Positions 47,650 through 58,713 are shown, counted from the stretch's first letter. The stretch: 64,000 nt of DNA from Mycobacterium sp. IS-1264 (GCF_001954195.1 NZ_MBES01000010.1:1-64000), one strand, 5' to 3'. Numbers and translations: made by a program. The notes: generated by a model not told the origin, from the letters alone.

Positions 47650-48621
47650 GTGGCCAGTGCGCAGCGGATTGTCGTGATCGGTGCCGGCGTCAGCGGATTG
47701 ACGTCGGCGATATGTCTCGCCGAAGCCGGTTGGCCGGTGCGGGTGTGGACGCAAGCAATGCCTCACCAAACGACCTCGATCATCGCCGGCGCCGTGTGGG
47801 CGCCGCCGCGACCGGCCGAACGGGCCAACGAAACGCTGGCCTGGACCCAGCATTCCCTCAGCGTCTTCCGGGAACTGGCCGCCACCCCCGGCACCGGCGT
47901 GCGCATGGCGCCGGCGATCGCCGTCGGCGAATTGACCGGGGCCGAGGCGATGTCGTCGGCGGCCGCGCTGATCCCCGACCTGCGTCCGGCCGATGCGGCC
48001 GATCTCCCCGAGGGCTTCGGCACCGGATTTCGCGCCACCTTGCCGATGATCGACATGCCGCAGTACCTCGACTACCTGACCGATCGACTCACCGCGGCCG
48101 GCGGTGAAATCGAAACCCGTACGGTGCGAACACTGGCCGAGGTCGCCGACGCCGCGCCGATAGTGGTCAACTGTGCGGGCCTCGGGGCCGGGGCGCTGGC
48201 GGGCGACGACACGATGCGCCCGCTGTTCGGCCAGCATGTCGTGCTCACCAATCCCGGTTTGCAGCAACTGTTTCTGGAAATCAACGCCGGCCCGGAATGG
48301 ACCTGCTATTTCCCCCACCCGCGGCGTGTGGTGTGCGGCGGCATCAGCATTCCCGGGCGGTGGGACACCACTGCCGACCCCGAGGTGAGCGAACGAATCT
48401 TGCGGCGCTGCCGCAAGATCGAGCCGCGGCTTGGCGAGGCCGAAGTGATCGAGACCATCACCGGGCTGCGTCCCGATCGTCCATCGGTGCGAGTCGAGGC
48501 CGAACCGCTCGGCTCGGCGCAATGCGTCCACAACTACGGGCACGGCGGCAATGGCGTGACCTTGTCGTGGGGATGTGCGCGCGACGTCGTGCGTCTGGTC
48601 ACCGAGCGGGAGACGTTGTGA
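47650..48621 (+). CDS. aao: D-amino-acid oxidase
   Basis: 323 residues from the GTG at 47650. FAD-binding GAGVSGL is at ~10-16, and the DAAO C-terminal signature VHNYGHGGNGVTLSWGCA (~297-314) closes the flavin site. The active-site arginine region (GLRPDRPSVRVE) is present. The enzyme oxidises D-amino acids to imino acids with H2O2 formation. The enoyl-CoA hydratase gene starts within its stop (GTGA, 4-bp overlap). Rv1905c occupies the same position in M. tuberculosis. Confidence 0.9.
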   Translation: MASAQRIVVIGAGVSGLTSAICLAEAGWPVRVWTQAMPHQTTSIIAGAVWAPPRPAERANETLAWTQHSLSVFRELAATPGTGVRMAPAIAVGELTGAEAMSSAAALIPDLRPADAADLPEGFGTGFRATLPMIDMPQYLDYLTDRLTAAGGEIETRTVRTLAEVADAAPIVVNCAGLGAGALAGDDTMRPLFGQHVVLTNPGLQQLFLEINAGPEWTCYFPHPRRVVCGGISIPGRWDTTADPEVSERILRRCRKIEPRLGEAEVIETITGLRPDRPSVRVEAEPLGSAQCVHNYGHGGNGVTLSWGCARDVVRLVTERETL

Positions 48622-49400
48622 GCATCGATTACGCCCTGCACGCACACATCGCCACCATCACGATCAACCGCCCCGAGACCCGCAACTCGCTGGACATGGA
48701 ACATTTCCGCGATTTGGCCCACGCCTGGGCCGCCTTTCGCGATGACGCCAGCGCCTGGGTCGCCGTGGTCACGGGCGTCGGGCGGGATTTCTGCACCGGT
48801 GCCGACTTGAAGAAATTCATCCCGGAACTCACCGGCGACCTGCCGCAGCCCGCGGGCTGGAACAAGGACGACGCGATCCACGCCGTCTTGCATCGCTTCC
48901 CCGTATACAAGCCGATCATCGCGGCGGTGAACGGTACCTGCGTGGCGGGCGGCTTCGAGATGTTGGGCTGCACCGACATCCGAGTGGCCGTGCCCGAGGC
49001 GCGATTCGCGGTGATGGAGCCCAAGCGCGGCCTGTTCGCCGGCGGCGGAAGCACGGTGCGCCTGCCGCGCCAGCTGCCCTACGCGCTGGCGATGGAACTG
49101 CTGCTGACCGCCGGCATGGTCGACGCGGAGCGAGCCCTGGCCATGGGGCTCCTCAATCGCGTGGTGCCGGCGGATCAGCTGATGGAGACGGCGTATGACT
49201 ACGCCGAGCGCATCGCGGCCAACGCGCCGCTGGCGGTGTTTGCGACGAAGCAGTCGGCGGTCGAGGGCCTGGCGCTCGACCTCGAGTCGGCGTACGAGAA
49301 CGAGACCCGGCACAGCGACCGCGTTTTCGCGACGGAAGACGCAAAGGAAGGACCGCGTGCCTTCGCCGAGAAGCGGCCGCCGCGGTGGCGGGCCCGCTGA
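48618..49400 (+). CDS. Enoyl-CoA hydratase/isomerase-family protein
   Basis: 260 residues from the GTG at 48618. Crotonase fold: ATITINRPETRNSLDMEHF, the oxyanion turn GRDFCTGADLKKF, AAVNGTCVAGGFEMLGCTDIRV and EPKRGLFAGGGSTVRLPRQ, where the catalytic Glu position reads LFAGGGS, so classic hydratase residues are not obvious. It may be a hydratase, isomerase or dehalogenase-type crotonase. Start overlaps the aao stop by 4 bp. Convergent with the holin-like gene (3 bp between stops). Confidence 0.85.
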   Translation: MSIDYALHAHIATITINRPETRNSLDMEHFRDLAHAWAAFRDDASAWVAVVTGVGRDFCTGADLKKFIPELTGDLPQPAGWNKDDAIHAVLHRFPVYKPIIAAVNGTCVAGGFEMLGCTDIRVAVPEARFAVMEPKRGLFAGGGSTVRLPRQLPYALAMELLLTAGMVDAERALAMGLLNRVVPADQLMETAYDYAERIAANAPLAVFATKQSAVEGLALDLESAYENETRHSDRVFATEDAKEGPRAFAEKRPPRWRAR

Positions 49401-49403
49401 CGA

Positions 49404-49805
49404 TTACCGGTTCGTGACCCGGCGGACGTCGCGGCTCAGCAGCGACAGCAGCCAGCTCACAATCGACAACGCGATCGCCGCCCAGATCGCGGTCCACCAG
49501 AAGTGATCGATCTGCAATCCCCAGTGGGTGGTGTGTTCGGTGATCCGGGCGGTGATCCACAGCATCAACGCATTGACGACGATGTGGAAAAGGCCAAGCG
49601 TCACGATGTAGAGCGGGATCGAGAGGATCTGGACGATCGGCTTGATGATCGCGTTGACCAGACCGAAGATGACGGCGACGACGAAGATGATGCCGATCTT
49701 CTCCAGTGTCGTATGGCCGCCCACGAAGGTCAGCCCGTGGACGAGCTGGGTGACCACCCACAACGCAAACCCCGTCAGCGCGGCGCGAATGAGGAAGGGG
49801 CCCAT
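49404..49805 (-). CDS. Phage-holin-IV-superfamily-type membrane protein (Rv1903-like)
   Basis: 133 residues from the ATG at 49805. Four hydrophobic segments (FLIRAALTGFALWVVTQLVHGL, LEKIGIIFVVAVIFGLVNAII, VQILSIPLYIVTLGLFHIVVNALMLWI, and WTAIWAAIALSIVSWLLSLL) match PF04020-type proteins that are widespread, chromosomal and not phage genes. Function unknown. It begins 5 bp downstream of the amidohydrolase stop, so it is its operon partner. Confidence 0.8.
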   Translation of the reverse strand: MGPFLIRAALTGFALWVVTQLVHGLTFVGGHTTLEKIGIIFVVAVIFGLVNAIIKPIVQILSIPLYIVTLGLFHIVVNALMLWITARITEHTTHWGLQIDHFWWTAIWAAIALSIVSWLLSLLSRDVRRVTNR

Positions 49806-49810
49806 GACCG

Positions 49811-50878
49811 TCAGTTCAGCCCGTAGAAGCGTTGCGCGTTCAGGCCGCCGATCTTTTCGCGGGCCTCCTCGCTGATGTCGGGGCGGGTCCGCAAATGCTT
49901 GGTGCTCTCCGGCCATTCGCCGTCCCAATGCGGGTAATCGCTGGCGAACATGATGAAGTCGGAGCCGAGCACGTCGATCACGCCGGGCAGGATCGGCTCC
50001 TCCGGTTCGCAGGTCACGAAGATGTTGCCCGCCTGTAGATACTCGTGCGGGTCGCGGCGCCAGCCGCGTTCGACCCAGTCGCCCCGCTTCTCGTAATGCT
50101 CGTGCAGCCGGTCCATGAAGAACGGCACCCAGCCCGCCCCCGCCTCGAGGAAGGCGACCCGCAACTGCGGATGCCGCTCGAAGACGCCGCCGGAGACCAT
50201 CGCCGTCATCGCGGTCATCTGGTCGAAGGGAAAGCTGATGCAGTGCACCTGAATGTAATTCGTGAAGCGGTCAACGCCGATCTTCGGCAGGTGGATGCCG
50301 GGGGCGCCGTGAATGCCCAGCGGCATTCCGAGCTCCACGGCGGCCGCGTAGAACGGGTCGAGGTCCGGATGGTCGAGGTTGCGGGTCTTGAGCGCGGGCG
50401 GGACCAGGGTCGCCACCAGTCCGAGCTCCTTGGCCTCGGTCATGACGTCGATGGCCGCTTGGCCGTGCTCGATCGGGGTGACGGCGACACCGCGCAACCG
50501 GCCGCCCGACGAGGCGCAGAAATCGGCGATCCACTGGTTGTAGAGCCGTGAGAATCCGGCGGCGAACTCGGGATCCTCGAGGCTGGGCGCGCACAGCCCA
50601 AGGCTGGGATAGAGCACCATCGTGTCGATGTGATCGCGGTCGGCGTCGCCCAGCACGCCCTCCGGTGAGCGGCAATTGAGGTCGGCCGCCTTGCTGATCC
50701 CGTGCTCGGGCGGGCACCCCGCGCCGGGACCGCGGTCCTCCGGATAGTTGCGGCCCTCGAACGTCAGGCTGGGCCGCCCGTCGGTGCTGGGTTTGATGTA
50801 TTCCGGCCAGCGTTTGATCGCCTCGATCGCCAGCGAGGGGTTCTCGGCAACGTGTCCATCGGCGTCGATGATTCGCAT
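49811..50878 (-). CDS. Amidohydrolase-2-family hydrolase/decarboxylase
   Basis: 355 residues. The metal-binding DADGHV opens the protein; [13 protein letters not shown] near the C-terminus carries the other ligands, and GIHGAPGIH and HCISFPFDQ lie between them. ACMSD/gamma-resorcylate-decarboxylase-like amidohydrolases have this layout. A TIM barrel acting on cyclic or aromatic acids is likely. Only 5 bp separates it from the holin-like gene; the MFS transporter is divergent, with 52 bp between starts. Confidence 0.83.
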   Translation of the reverse strand: MRIIDADGHVAENPSLAIEAIKRWPEYIKPSTDGRPSLTFEGRNYPEDRGPGAGCPPEHGISKAADLNCRSPEGVLGDADRDHIDTMVLYPSLGLCAPSLEDPEFAAGFSRLYNQWIADFCASSGGRLRGVAVTPIEHGQAAIDVMTEAKELGLVATLVPPALKTRNLDHPDLDPFYAAAVELGMPLGIHGAPGIHLPKIGVDRFTNYIQVHCISFPFDQMTAMTAMVSGGVFERHPQLRVAFLEAGAGWVPFFMDRLHEHYEKRGDWVERGWRRDPHEYLQAGNIFVTCEPEEPILPGVIDVLGSDFIMFASDYPHWDGEWPESTKHLRTRPDISEEAREKIGGLNAQRFYGLN

Positions 50879-50930
50879 GTTCGGTCAACTTACTCTCGCG
50901 CAGCGCCGCCTGGTACTGCACGATGCTCAA

Positions 50931-52217
50931 GTGACCAGACAGAGTCGTCAAAATAATCCCCGCCAGAAGATGACCGCCGACCAGCGAAATTCATTCGTCG
51001 CCGCGTTGTTGGGCTGGACGATGGACGCCTTCGACTACTTCATCGTGGTGTTCGTCTATGCCGACATCGCAAAGACTTTCCACCAGAGCAAGACCGAGGT
51101 CGCGTTCATCACCACGGCGACACTGGTGATGCGCCCGGTCGGCGCGCTGCTGTTCGGGTTGTGGGCCGACCGTGTCGGCCGGCGGCTCCCGCTGATGGTC
51201 GACGTGATGTTCTACTCCGTGGTGGGTTTCCTGTGCGCGTTCGCACCCAACTTCACCGTGCTGGTGATCCTGCGCGTGCTCTACGGCATCGGCATGGGCG
51301 GCGAATGGGGGCTGGGCGCCGCGCTGGCAATGGAGAAGGTGCCCGTCGAGCGACGCGGATTTTTCTCCGGGCTATTACAGGAGGGCTACGCCTTCGGCTA
51401 CCTGCTGGCCAGCGTGGCGTCGCTGGTGGTGATGAATTGGCTTGGGCTGTCGTGGCGCTGGTTGTTCGCCCTGAGCATCATCCCGGCTCTGATCAGCCTG
51501 ATCATCCGCTATCGCGTCGAGGAATCCGAGGTTTGGGAGGCCGCGCAGGATCGAATGCGGCTCACCAGCACCAGGATTCGCGACGTCCTGCGCGAGGGCG
51601 CGATCATCCGCCGGTTCGTCTACCTGGTCCTGCTGATGACCGCCTTCAACTGGATGAGCCACGGAACCCAGGACGTCTACCCCACCTTCCTGGGCGCGAT
51701 GGCCAACCAAGGCGCGGGTCTGTCCAGCGTGACCGTCAAGTGGATCGCCGTGGTCTACAACATCGGCGCCATCATCGGCGGGCTGTTCTTCGGCACGCTG
51801 TCACAACGGATCAGCCGGCGCTACACCGTGGTCTTCTGCGCGCTGCTGGGCCTGCCGATCGTGCCGTTGTTCGCCTATTCGCGCACCGCGGCGATGCTTT
51901 GCCTCGGCTCGTTCCTGATGCAGCTCTTCGTACAGGGGGCGTGGGGGGTGATCCCCGCCCACCTGACTGAGTTGTCGCCGGACGCAATCCGCGGCCTGTA
52001 CCCCGGCGTGACCTACCAGCTCGGAAACCTGTTGGCGGCGTTCAACTTACCCATCCAGGAACGCCTGGCCGAGTCGCACGGCTATCCGTTCGCGCTGGCG
52101 GCGACGATCGTGCCGGTGCTGATCGCCGTGGCTTTCCTAACGTTTATCGGCAAGGACGCCACCGGGATTCGCTTCGGCACCGCCGAGAGCGCTTTCCTGC
52201 CAACGGAAGTGAAGTGA
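50931..52217 (+). CDS. MFS transporter (NanT/SP-like)
   Basis: 428 residues from the GTG at 50931, or 415 from the ATG at 50970. Twelve membrane helices. The conserved MFS loop [14 protein letters not shown] is between helices 2 and 3, and [43 protein letters not shown] is the sialate/aromatic-acid:H+ symporter signature. Rv1902c (nanT) is in the same position. Substrate may be an acid handled by the neighbouring amidohydrolase. Convergent with cinA. Confidence 0.88.
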   Translation: MTRQSRQNNPRQKMTADQRNSFVAALLGWTMDAFDYFIVVFVYADIAKTFHQSKTEVAFITTATLVMRPVGALLFGLWADRVGRRLPLMVDVMFYSVVGFLCAFAPNFTVLVILRVLYGIGMGGEWGLGAALAMEKVPVERRGFFSGLLQEGYAFGYLLASVASLVVMNWLGLSWRWLFALSIIPALISLIIRYRVEESEVWEAAQDRMRLTSTRIRDVLREGAIIRRFVYLVLLMTAFNWMSHGTQDVYPTFLGAMANQGAGLSSVTVKWIAVVYNIGAIIGGLFFGTLSQRISRRYTVVFCALLGLPIVPLFAYSRTAAMLCLGSFLMQLFVQGAWGVIPAHLTELSPDAIRGLYPGVTYQLGNLLAAFNLPIQERLAESHGYPFALAATIVPVLIAVAFLTFIGKDATGIRFGTAESAFLPTEVK

Positions 52218-52218
52218 G

Positions 52219-53496
52219 CTAGCCGCTGAGCAGGCGCCGCAATAGGTGCATTGCCACCGTCGTCGATCGCTCCCGGATGTCGGAGCGGTTCCCGGGCAGG
52301 CGCAGCGTCCGGGTATCGGTGCGGCCGTCCCCCAGCATCACCGTGAAACAGACTGTGCCGACGGGCTTTTCCGGCGTTCCTCCGCCCGGCCCTGCGATGC
52401 CGGTCGTCGCGACGGCGGTGTCGGCGCCGAAGCGCCGCAACGCGCCCTCCGCCATCGCCTCGGCCACCGGCTCGGACACCGCACCGTGCTCCTGGATCAG
52501 CGCCGGGTCGACGCCGAGTAGCTCTGCCTTGGCCTCGTTGGAGTAGGCCACCACGCCGCCGGCCACATAGTCGGACGACCCGGCCCGGTCGGTCAGCCGC
52601 GCCGCCACCATCCCCGCGGTGCAGGATTCCGCCGTCGCGATCCGGCGACCGGTCAGCAACCGGGCCACCAGATCGTCCACCTGTGCGCCATCCTCGGAAA
52701 AGAGCTGCTGCCCGTGCCTGTCCCGCAGCAGCTTCGTCAGCTGCGCGTAGGCGTCCGCGGCGTCGGGTTCATAGCGGGTGACCATTTCGATCTCGCCCCG
52801 CCGCAGGCAGGTGGTGATCTCCAGCGCGTCAAAACCGGATATGGACGCCTCGGCGCCCCGCAGGGTTTCGGCCAGCCCGGACTCGGGCAGACCGAACATC
52901 CGAATCGTCTCCTGCCGGTAGATCGTTCGGCCCGCGATCGCCTGCTGCGCCGCGGGCGTCTCGATGGCCGTGCGCCACATCGGCTGAAGCTCCCGCGGCG
53001 GTCCCGGCAGCACGATCACCGCCGGCTTACCGGGGACCACCACACCCGGCGCGGTGCCCACCGGGTCGAGCACCTGCGAACCCGCGGGAACCATGGCCTG
53101 CTTGCGGTTGGCGGCCCTGATGGACTCGAAGGTGCCAGGGTCGAACGCGGTGTTGCGCTCCATCAGCCGCTTGAGGATGTCGGCGATCTTGCCCTCGACA
53201 ACTTCGTCGAGCACCAACTCCCGTTCGCAGAATCGCGCCACCACCTCGACCGTCATGTCGTCGGCGGTCGGTCCCAGGCCGCCGCTGGTAATGATCAGAT
53301 CCACGCCTTGGCCCGCCATGAAGCGCAGCTGCGCCTCGATATCGGCGGGACGGTCACCGCAGATCGTGATGTGTGCCAGTTCTACACCCAGTTCCAGGAG
53401 CCGGTCGGCGATCCACGGCCCGTTTCGGTCCTGGATCCGGCCGGTGAGGACCTCGGTCCCGGTGACCACGATGCCCGCGCGTGCGCTCACCGGCAT
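52219..53496 (-). CDS. cinA: CinA-family nicotinamide mononucleotide deamidase-like protein
   Basis: 425 residues. The N-terminal MoaB/MogA-like domain has [16 protein letters not shown] and [14 protein letters not shown]; the C-terminal PncC domain has the catalytic [35 protein letters not shown]. CinA acts in pyridine-nucleotide recycling (ADP-ribose pyrophosphatase and NMN deamidase). The gene is convergent with the MFS gene (1 bp between stops) and divergent from the macrodomain gene, matching the M. tuberculosis order except that lipJ is missing between cinA and lppD. Confidence 0.95.
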   Translation of the reverse strand: MPVSARAGIVVTGTEVLTGRIQDRNGPWIADRLLELGVELAHITICGDRPADIEAQLRFMAGQGVDLIITSGGLGPTADDMTVEVVARFCERELVLDEVVEGKIADILKRLMERNTAFDPGTFESIRAANRKQAMVPAGSQVLDPVGTAPGVVVPGKPAVIVLPGPPRELQPMWRTAIETPAAQQAIAGRTIYRQETIRMFGLPESGLAETLRGAEASISGFDALEITTCLRRGEIEMVTRYEPDAADAYAQLTKLLRDRHGQQLFSEDGAQVDDLVARLLTGRRIATAESCTAGMVAARLTDRAGSSDYVAGGVVAYSNEAKAELLGVDPALIQEHGAVSEPVAEAMAEGALRRFGADTAVATTGIAGPGGGTPEKPVGTVCFTVMLGDGRTDTRTLRLPGNRSDIRERSTTVAMHLLRRLLSG

Positions 53497-53541
53497 GAGC
53501 CTACTGGCGCGCCCGCGGGACGCCTGCGAGAGGATGAACCG

Positions 53542-54036
53542 ATGATCGAGTTAGAGGTAGTGCAGGCGGACGTCACCAAGCTCGAACTCGACGCGATCAC
53601 CAATGCCGCCAACACCCAGCTGCGGCACGGCGGCGGCGTGGCCGCGGCGATCGCCCGCGCCGGTGGGCCCGACGTGCAACGTGAATCGACCGAGAAGGCG
53701 CCGATCGGCCTCGGGGATGCCGTCGAGACCACCGCCGGCGACATGCCGGCTCGCTACGTCATTCACGCGGCGACGATGGAGCTGGGCGGCCCGACCTCGG
53801 CCGAGATCATCGCGCGGGCCACCAGTTCGACGCTGCGAAGGGCCGACGAGCTGGGTTGCCGCTCGCTGGCGCTGGTCGCGTTCGGCACGGGTGTGGGTGG
53901 CTTTCCGCTCGACGAGGCCGCACGCCTGATGGTCGACGCCGTGCGGCAGCACCGGCCGAGTTCGCTCGAACGGATAGTGTTCGCGGTCCACGGTGACGCG
54001 GCGGAGCGAGCGTTCCGGGACGCCGTAGAGCGCTAG
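53542..54036 (+). CDS. Macrodomain protein (LppD-related)
   Basis: 164 residues from the ATG at 53542. Macro domain: [41 protein letters not shown] at the N-terminus with the ADP-ribose-binding NAAN and GGGV motifs, then [21 protein letters not shown]. It should bind or hydrolyse ADP-ribose adducts. No signal peptide or lipobox is present in this start choice, so it is shorter than the longer M. tuberculosis LppD. It shares NAD-related context with cinA. 4-bp convergent overlap with the thiamine-binding-like gene. Confidence 0.85.
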   Translation: MIELEVVQADVTKLELDAITNAANTQLRHGGGVAAAIARAGGPDVQRESTEKAPIGLGDAVETTAGDMPARYVIHAATMELGGPTSAEIIARATSSTLRRADELGCRSLALVAFGTGVGGFPLDEAARLMVDAVRQHRPSSLERIVFAVHGDAAERAFRDAVER

Positions 54037-54338
54037 CCGTGGGAGAGATGGCGCTCGACGGAAGCGACCTTCTCCGTCATCGCGTCGGTGGCGCCCTTGC
54101 GCCAGTCCACCTTGATCACCGTGCTGACCCGCGGCGCGCGGGCGGCGGCGGCCTCCACCGCGCGCTGCACGACCAGCATCACTTCTTCCCAGGTCTCGCC
54201 TTCGACGACGGTGAACATCGAGTCCGTCTTGTTGGGCAGGCCGGATTCGCGAACCACCCGAACGGCTTCGGCAACCATCTCGCCGACGCCCTCGCCCACC
54301 CCGAGCGGGGTGACCGAAAATGCGACGAGCACGGACAC
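54033..54338 (-). CDS. MTH1187/YkoF-like thiamine-binding-family protein
   Basis: 101 residues from the GTG at 54338 ([53 protein letters not shown]). Small ferredoxin-like DUF77 protein; family members bind thiamine or related pyrimidines. All conserved strand-helix landmarks are intact. It is divergent from dtd across only 31 bp and convergent with the macrodomain gene. Rv1898 has the same length and position. Confidence 0.85.
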   Translation of the reverse strand: MSVLVAFSVTPLGVGEGVGEMVAEAVRVVRESGLPNKTDSMFTVVEGETWEEVMLVVQRAVEAAAARAPRVSTVIKVDWRKGATDAMTEKVASVERHLSHG

Positions 54339-54369
54339 CCGACGAGCGTACCTGGCAGCATCGAGGCCC

Positions 54370-54801
54370 ATGCGGGTTCTTGTACAAAGGGTCTCGACGG
54401 CAGCGGTGTCGGTGGATGGCCGTGTGGTGGGCGCCATACGGCCGGATAACCAGGGACTGCTCGCATTCGTCGGCGTCACCCACAGCGATGACGCGGACAA
54501 GGCGCGGCGGCTCGCCGAAAAGCTATGGAATCTGCGCATTCTCACCGACGAACGGTCGGCCGCCGATGTCAACGCGCCTGTCTTGGTGGTCAGCCAGTTC
54601 ACCCTCTACGCCGACACCGCAAAGGGACGCCGGCCGTCGTGGAACGCGGCCGCCCCGGGGCCGGTCGCCGAACCGGTCGTGTCGGCGTTCGCCGAGGCGC
54701 TGCGAGAACTGGGAGCGCACGTGGAAACGGGCGTGTTCGGTGCGACGATGCAGGTCGAATTGGTGAACGAGGGCCCCGTGACCGTCCTTCTCGAGCTCTG
54801 A
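54370..54801 (+). CDS. dtd: D-aminoacyl-tRNA deacylase
   Basis: 143 residues. The active-site motifs [17 protein letters not shown] (SQFT with the catalytic Thr) and the cross-subunit NEGPVTV are both present; the N-terminus [17 protein letters not shown] is diagnostic. The homodimer removes D-amino acids, and glycine, from mischarged tRNA. It is followed closely by the methyltransferase gene (22 bp). Cytosolic. Rv1897c equivalent. Its proximity to D-amino-acid oxidase is a coincidence of conserved order rather than an operon. Confidence 0.96.
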   Translation: MRVLVQRVSTAAVSVDGRVVGAIRPDNQGLLAFVGVTHSDDADKARRLAEKLWNLRILTDERSAADVNAPVLVVSQFTLYADTAKGRRPSWNAAAPGPVAEPVVSAFAEALRELGAHVETGVFGATMQVELVNEGPVTVLLEL

Positions 54802-54823
54802 GGCCGCCGGTAGTTTGATTACC

Positions 54824-55747
54824 GTGAGCAGCACACCGGAATTCGGGTCACTTCGTTCCGAGCACGACGACTGGGACATCGTCAGCGGCGTGGGCTATAC
54901 CGCGCTGCTGGTGGCGGGCTGGCGCGCCGTGCACGCCGCGAGCCCGCAGCCGCTGGTCCGCGACGACTACGCGAAGCTCTTCATCGCCGCCGCGCAGGAC
55001 CCCTATCTCGCGGGTGTGCTGGCCAACCCGGGCGCCACCGAGGACGAGACCGCCTTTCCCCGCCTTTACGGTGTGCAGACGCGCTTCTTCGACGACTTTT
55101 TCAGCTCGGCCGGCGAAGCCGGCATCCGGCAGGCGGTGATCGTCGCCGCCGGATTGGACTCCCGGGCGTATCGCCTCGAATGGCCGGAAGGCACAACGGT
55201 TTTCGAAGTCGATCTACCGAAAGTCCTGGAGTTCAAGGCGCGCGTGCTGGGCGAGCACGGCGCGACCCCGAAGGCCCACAGGATCGCGGTCGCCGCCGAC
55301 CTGCGGACGGATTGGCCGGCGCCGTTGAGGGCGGCGGGGTTCGACCCGCAAGGCCCCAGCGCCTGGTCGGTAGAGGGAGTGTTGCCCTACTTGACCGACG
55401 ATGCGCAAACCGCGTTGTTCGCCCGAATCACCGAGCTGTGTGCGCCGGGTAGTCGAGTTGCGTTGGGCGCGTTGGGATCGCGCCTGGACCGCGCACAGCT
55501 CGAGGCCCTGGAGTCGACGCACCCGGGCGTGAACATGTCGGGTGACGTGGACTTTTCCGCGCTCACCTACGAAACGAAGTCGGAGCCCGCGGAGTGGCTG
55601 GCCGGCCATGGGTGGGCTGTCGAGCCCGTCCGCAACACCCTCGAGTTGCAGGCCGGTTACGGCATGACGCCACCGGACGTGGACGTCAAGATCGACAGCT
55701 TCATGCGCTCGCAGTACGTCACAGCGACCCGGCGAGCTAAGGGGTGA
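54824..55747 (+). CDS. SAM-dependent methyltransferase (TIGR00027 family)
   Basis: 307 residues from the GTG at 54824. The N-terminal helical region [21 protein letters not shown] and the SAM motif [32 protein letters not shown] (~105-137) are hallmarks of this mycobacteria-expanded LCMT-like family. Post-motif SVEGVLPYL is retained. The methyl acceptor is unknown; family members may methylate carboxylates in lipids or polyketides. 11-bp convergent overlap with the ADH gene. Rv1896c equivalent. Confidence 0.9.
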   Translation: MSSTPEFGSLRSEHDDWDIVSGVGYTALLVAGWRAVHAASPQPLVRDDYAKLFIAAAQDPYLAGVLANPGATEDETAFPRLYGVQTRFFDDFFSSAGEAGIRQAVIVAAGLDSRAYRLEWPEGTTVFEVDLPKVLEFKARVLGEHGATPKAHRIAVAADLRTDWPAPLRAAGFDPQGPSAWSVEGVLPYLTDDAQTALFARITELCAPGSRVALGALGSRLDRAQLEALESTHPGVNMSGDVDFSALTYETKSEPAEWLAGHGWAVEPVRNTLELQAGYGMTPPDVDVKIDSFMRSQYVTATRRAKG

Positions 55748-56762
55748 GCAGAATTTTCACGTCCTCACCGGACCGCGACTCCGCCGTCGCGTAGCCCCTG
55801 GCCGCTTCCGCCAAAGGCAGCGTCGTGGTGAAGATGCCGTCGACATCGAGCCGGCCCGACTGAAGCAGCGGAATCAATTCCGGCCAGGTTCGCTGCACCG
55901 GCGCCGTGGTCATCCGCAGCGTGATGCTGCGGATCAGGCAGCCCAGGGCGTTGAGCGGAAACGGGTTCATGTCGTGCACGCCGACAACGGAGACGGTGCC
56001 GCCGGCCCGCACCGCGTTGAGCGCATCGGTCAGCGACGCGTCGGTGGCGACCGCGTCGATCACCGCGTCGGCGCCGCGGCCTCCCGTGGCGGCCAGGATG
56101 GCCTCGACCGCCGGAGCCTTGATCGGCGTTGCCCCCCACCGGGCGGCCCGATCGAGGCGCCCGTCGACCCGATCGACGGCGAAAACCGTTGCCGCGCCCT
56201 GGAAAAGCGCGCTGCGCAGTGAGCACAGGCCGACCGCGCCCAGGCCGATGACCGCGACGGTGCCGCCGTAGGGAATGTCGGCGCGCTGCGCCGCCGCCCA
56301 GCCGGTGGCGAGGTTGTCGGTGAGCAGCAGCGCCTGTTCGGTGCTGATCGCCTCGGGAATCTTGAGCAGCTGAAAGTCGGCGGCCGGCACGGCGAGAAGA
56401 TCCGCCTGTGCTCCGGCGAGCACGCCGCCGCCGAAGATCTGAAATCCGGAGTAGCACAGGACCGGATCGCGGGTGGCGCAGCCGGGGCACGCACCGCAGC
56501 CGGTCACCGATGACACCATGACCTGATCGCCAACCTTGACGGTGCGCACGTCGGGTCCGACTTCGACGACGGTGCCCACCGCCTCGTGGCCCAGCGTCAT
56601 CGGCTCGGTGAGTGGGAAATCGGCCTCGTAGAAGTGCAGATCCGATCCGCAGATGCCCGCGGCGGTGACCTCGACGATCGCCCCGTCGGGCCCGGGAAGC
56701 GCCGGATCGGGACGGGTATCGACCCTGACGCTGCGGGGCCCATCGACGACTACTGTGCGCAT
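55737..56762 (-). CDS. Zinc-dependent alcohol dehydrogenase
   Basis: 341 residues from the ATG at 56762 ([12 protein letters not shown]). The catalytic zinc site has [13 protein letters not shown] and GHEAVG, the structural zinc loop has four cysteines ([15 protein letters not shown]), and the NAD motif is GLGAVGL. It oxidises an alcohol to an aldehyde or ketone. It starts 10 bp after the Baeyer-Villiger gene ends, so the two form an operon: ADH may make a ketone that the monooxygenase converts to an ester. Rv1895 equivalent, but the partner gene is new relative to that order. Confidence 0.9.
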   Translation of the reverse strand: MRTVVVDGPRSVRVDTRPDPALPGPDGAIVEVTAAGICGSDLHFYEADFPLTEPMTLGHEAVGTVVEVGPDVRTVKVGDQVMVSSVTGCGACPGCATRDPVLCYSGFQIFGGGVLAGAQADLLAVPAADFQLLKIPEAISTEQALLLTDNLATGWAAAQRADIPYGGTVAVIGLGAVGLCSLRSALFQGAATVFAVDRVDGRLDRAARWGATPIKAPAVEAILAATGGRGADAVIDAVATDASLTDALNAVRAGGTVSVVGVHDMNPFPLNALGCLIRSITLRMTTAPVQRTWPELIPLLQSGRLDVDGIFTTTLPLAEAARGYATAESRSGEDVKILLTP

Positions 56763-56772
56763 GGTTGAAGCT

Positions 56773-58713
56773 TCACTTTCGTTCTCGCACAACGAATTGT
56801 GACCAGTCGGGCTCGCGGACGGCGGCCCAGTACTCGTTGAGGCGCCACGGGCTGACGGTGTGGATCTCCCCGTCGGCGTTCTTGAAGTACGAGTGCTTGA
56901 CCGCCGGATGTGACCACACCATCTTCTTGATCTGGGTCTGCGTGCGCCGATGCCAATCGCTGGCCGCCTCCGCACGCGGTTCCACGGAATGCACGTTCGG
57001 CTCCGCCAGCCGCGTGAGGCACTGGTCGATGTAGCGCATCTGCAGTTCGGACTGGAAGATCAGGCTGCCCCCGTGCGCGAGGTGCGTGCCGGGTCCGTAG
57101 ATGATGAAGAAGTTGGGAAACTGCGGAACGGTGACGCCCAGGTGCGCGTACGGCCGGCTCCCCCACATGTCGTGCAGATCGATCCCGTCGCGGCCGGTGA
57201 CCTTCAACGGCCACAGCACGTCGGTGTGCCGGAATCCGGTGGCGTACACGATGATGTCAGCCTCGTGGGTGACCCCGTCGTCGGTAACGATGCCGCGTGG
57301 CACGATCTTGCGGATCGGCGTCCGCACCAGCTCGACGTTGTCCCGTTGCAGTGTCTGCAGCCAGCTGCCGTTGTCCTGCAACGTGCGCTTGCCGGTGGCG
57401 GGATAGTCGGGCATGACCTTGGCCAGCAGCTCTTGGGAGTCTGGGCCGTCGCCGACCTGGCTGGTGATCCATTGCGTGAACATCATCCGCGCGGCGGCGT
57501 TGATGTCGCTGACGGCATACTCCTGATCGGCATAATTCGGGTCGCCCTGCGCGGCGTCGAGACCCTTGTCGGAGCCGGGCCACAGCACCAGGAACCGGTA
57601 CCACCTGCCGTAGAACGGCAGGTGGCGCATCGCCCAGCGCACGCCGTCACCGACTTCGTCGTGGTACATCGCATTCGGGAACATCCACTGCGCGGTGCGC
57701 TGAAAGACGGTGAGCCGCTCGACTTCTCCGGCGATCGCCGGTGCGATCTGGAAGCCGCTGGCGCCGGCGCCGACGAGCGCGACGCGCTTGCCGGTCAGGT
57801 CCACCGAGTGATCCCAGGCCGCGGAGTGAAACGACGGCCCCTCGAAGGTGTCGGCACCGTCGAATTCGGGGATGTGGGGGCGATTCAGCTGACCGACCGC
57901 GGTGATGAGCGCCCGCGCCTGCACGGTGGTCGTCTGCCCGTCGGCCGAGCGCAGCGTGACGGCCCACATGCCGGCGTCATCCTGCCATTCGGCCGCGAGA
58001 ACCTCGGTGTTCCAACGGACGTGCTCGGTCAGCTCGTGCTTGTTCATCACCCGGGTGAAATAGTCCTGCAGCTCGTACTGCTCGGCGAAGAAGTGTGTCC
58101 AGTCGTTGTTGGGTTCGAAGCTGTAGCAATAGAAATGGTTCGCCACGTCGACGCGGGCCCCGGGATAGGTGTTCTCCCACCATGTTCCGCCGGGACCGGC
58201 GTTCTTCTCCACGATGGTGAAGGGGATGCCGGCCTGTCGCAGACGCACCCCGGCCAGGATGCCGGACTCGCCGCAGCCGACGACGAGCACCGGAAGCGCG
58301 GCCGCGCGCTCGGGCGGCAGGGGCGCCGGGCGGCGGGGGTCGGCCCCGTCGAGGTCGAGCTCCTCGGAGACGAGGGCAAGGTAGTCGTCGGGTACGTGCT
58401 CGCAGGCCGCCCAGTCCATCATTTCTCGGATGAGCTCGGGGCTCAGCGGCTCCGGTTCGGGGCAGCCGCGGTCGCGATACTCGGTGATCACCGGCAGCGC
58501 CGCCGCGCGGGCCCGTGCCTTGTCCTCCTCCGACATGAATCCCTGGACTTCGTTGAGAAAGATGCCCATCTGTTTGAACTCACGGATGAATCGCGGGTCG
58601 CCGGTAATATGCACGAGCGAAAGCAGCAGCGTCGGAATGCTGACATCCTCTAGCGCGGCCGCGATTTCCGGCGTCGACGTCGTGAAGGGATGGCCGGCAT
58701 AACGGCTGCGCAT
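56773..58713 (-). CDS. Baeyer-Villiger-type flavin monooxygenase with N-terminal extension
   Basis: 646 residues from the ATG at 58713. After an N-terminal helical extension of ~140 residues there is the FAD motif GCGESG (146-151), the BVMO fingerprint FEGPSFHSAAWD (FxGxxxHxxxWD) and the NADPH motif GAGASG. Type I BVMOs insert oxygen beside a ketone to give an ester or lactone; extended versions accept macrocyclic or steroid ketones. It is the first gene of the operon with ADH, under the repeat-rich promoter at 58744-58796. Probably a cytosolic enzyme for a cyclic or long-chain ketone. Confidence 0.92.
   Translation of the reverse strand: MRSRYAGHPFTTSTPEIAAALEDVSIPTLLLSLVHITGDPRFIREFKQMGIFLNEVQGFMSEEDKARARAAALPVITEYRDRGCPEPEPLSPELIREMMDWAACEHVPDDYLALVSEELDLDGADPRRPAPLPPERAAALPVLVVGCGESGILAGVRLRQAGIPFTIVEKNAGPGGTWWENTYPGARVDVANHFYCYSFEPNNDWTHFFAEQYELQDYFTRVMNKHELTEHVRWNTEVLAAEWQDDAGMWAVTLRSADGQTTTVQARALITAVGQLNRPHIPEFDGADTFEGPSFHSAAWDHSVDLTGKRVALVGAGASGFQIAPAIAGEVERLTVFQRTAQWMFPNAMYHDEVGDGVRWAMRHLPFYGRWYRFLVLWPGSDKGLDAAQGDPNYADQEYAVSDINAAARMMFTQWITSQVGDGPDSQELLAKVMPDYPATGKRTLQDNGSWLQTLQRDNVELVRTPIRKIVPRGIVTDDGVTHEADIIVYATGFRHTDVLWPLKVTGRDGIDLHDMWGSRPYAHLGVTVPQFPNFFIIYGPGTHLAHGGSLIFQSELQMRYIDQCLTRLAEPNVHSVEPRAEAASDWHRRTQTQIKKMVWSHPAVKHSYFKNADGEIHTVSPWRLNEYWAAVREPDWSQFVVRERK

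Noticed and set aside
56950..58653. 567-codon open frame antisense to the BVMO gene
   Set aside because: Mirror frame of a GC-rich gene; the minus-strand frame has the BVMO fingerprint and both dinucleotide motifs.
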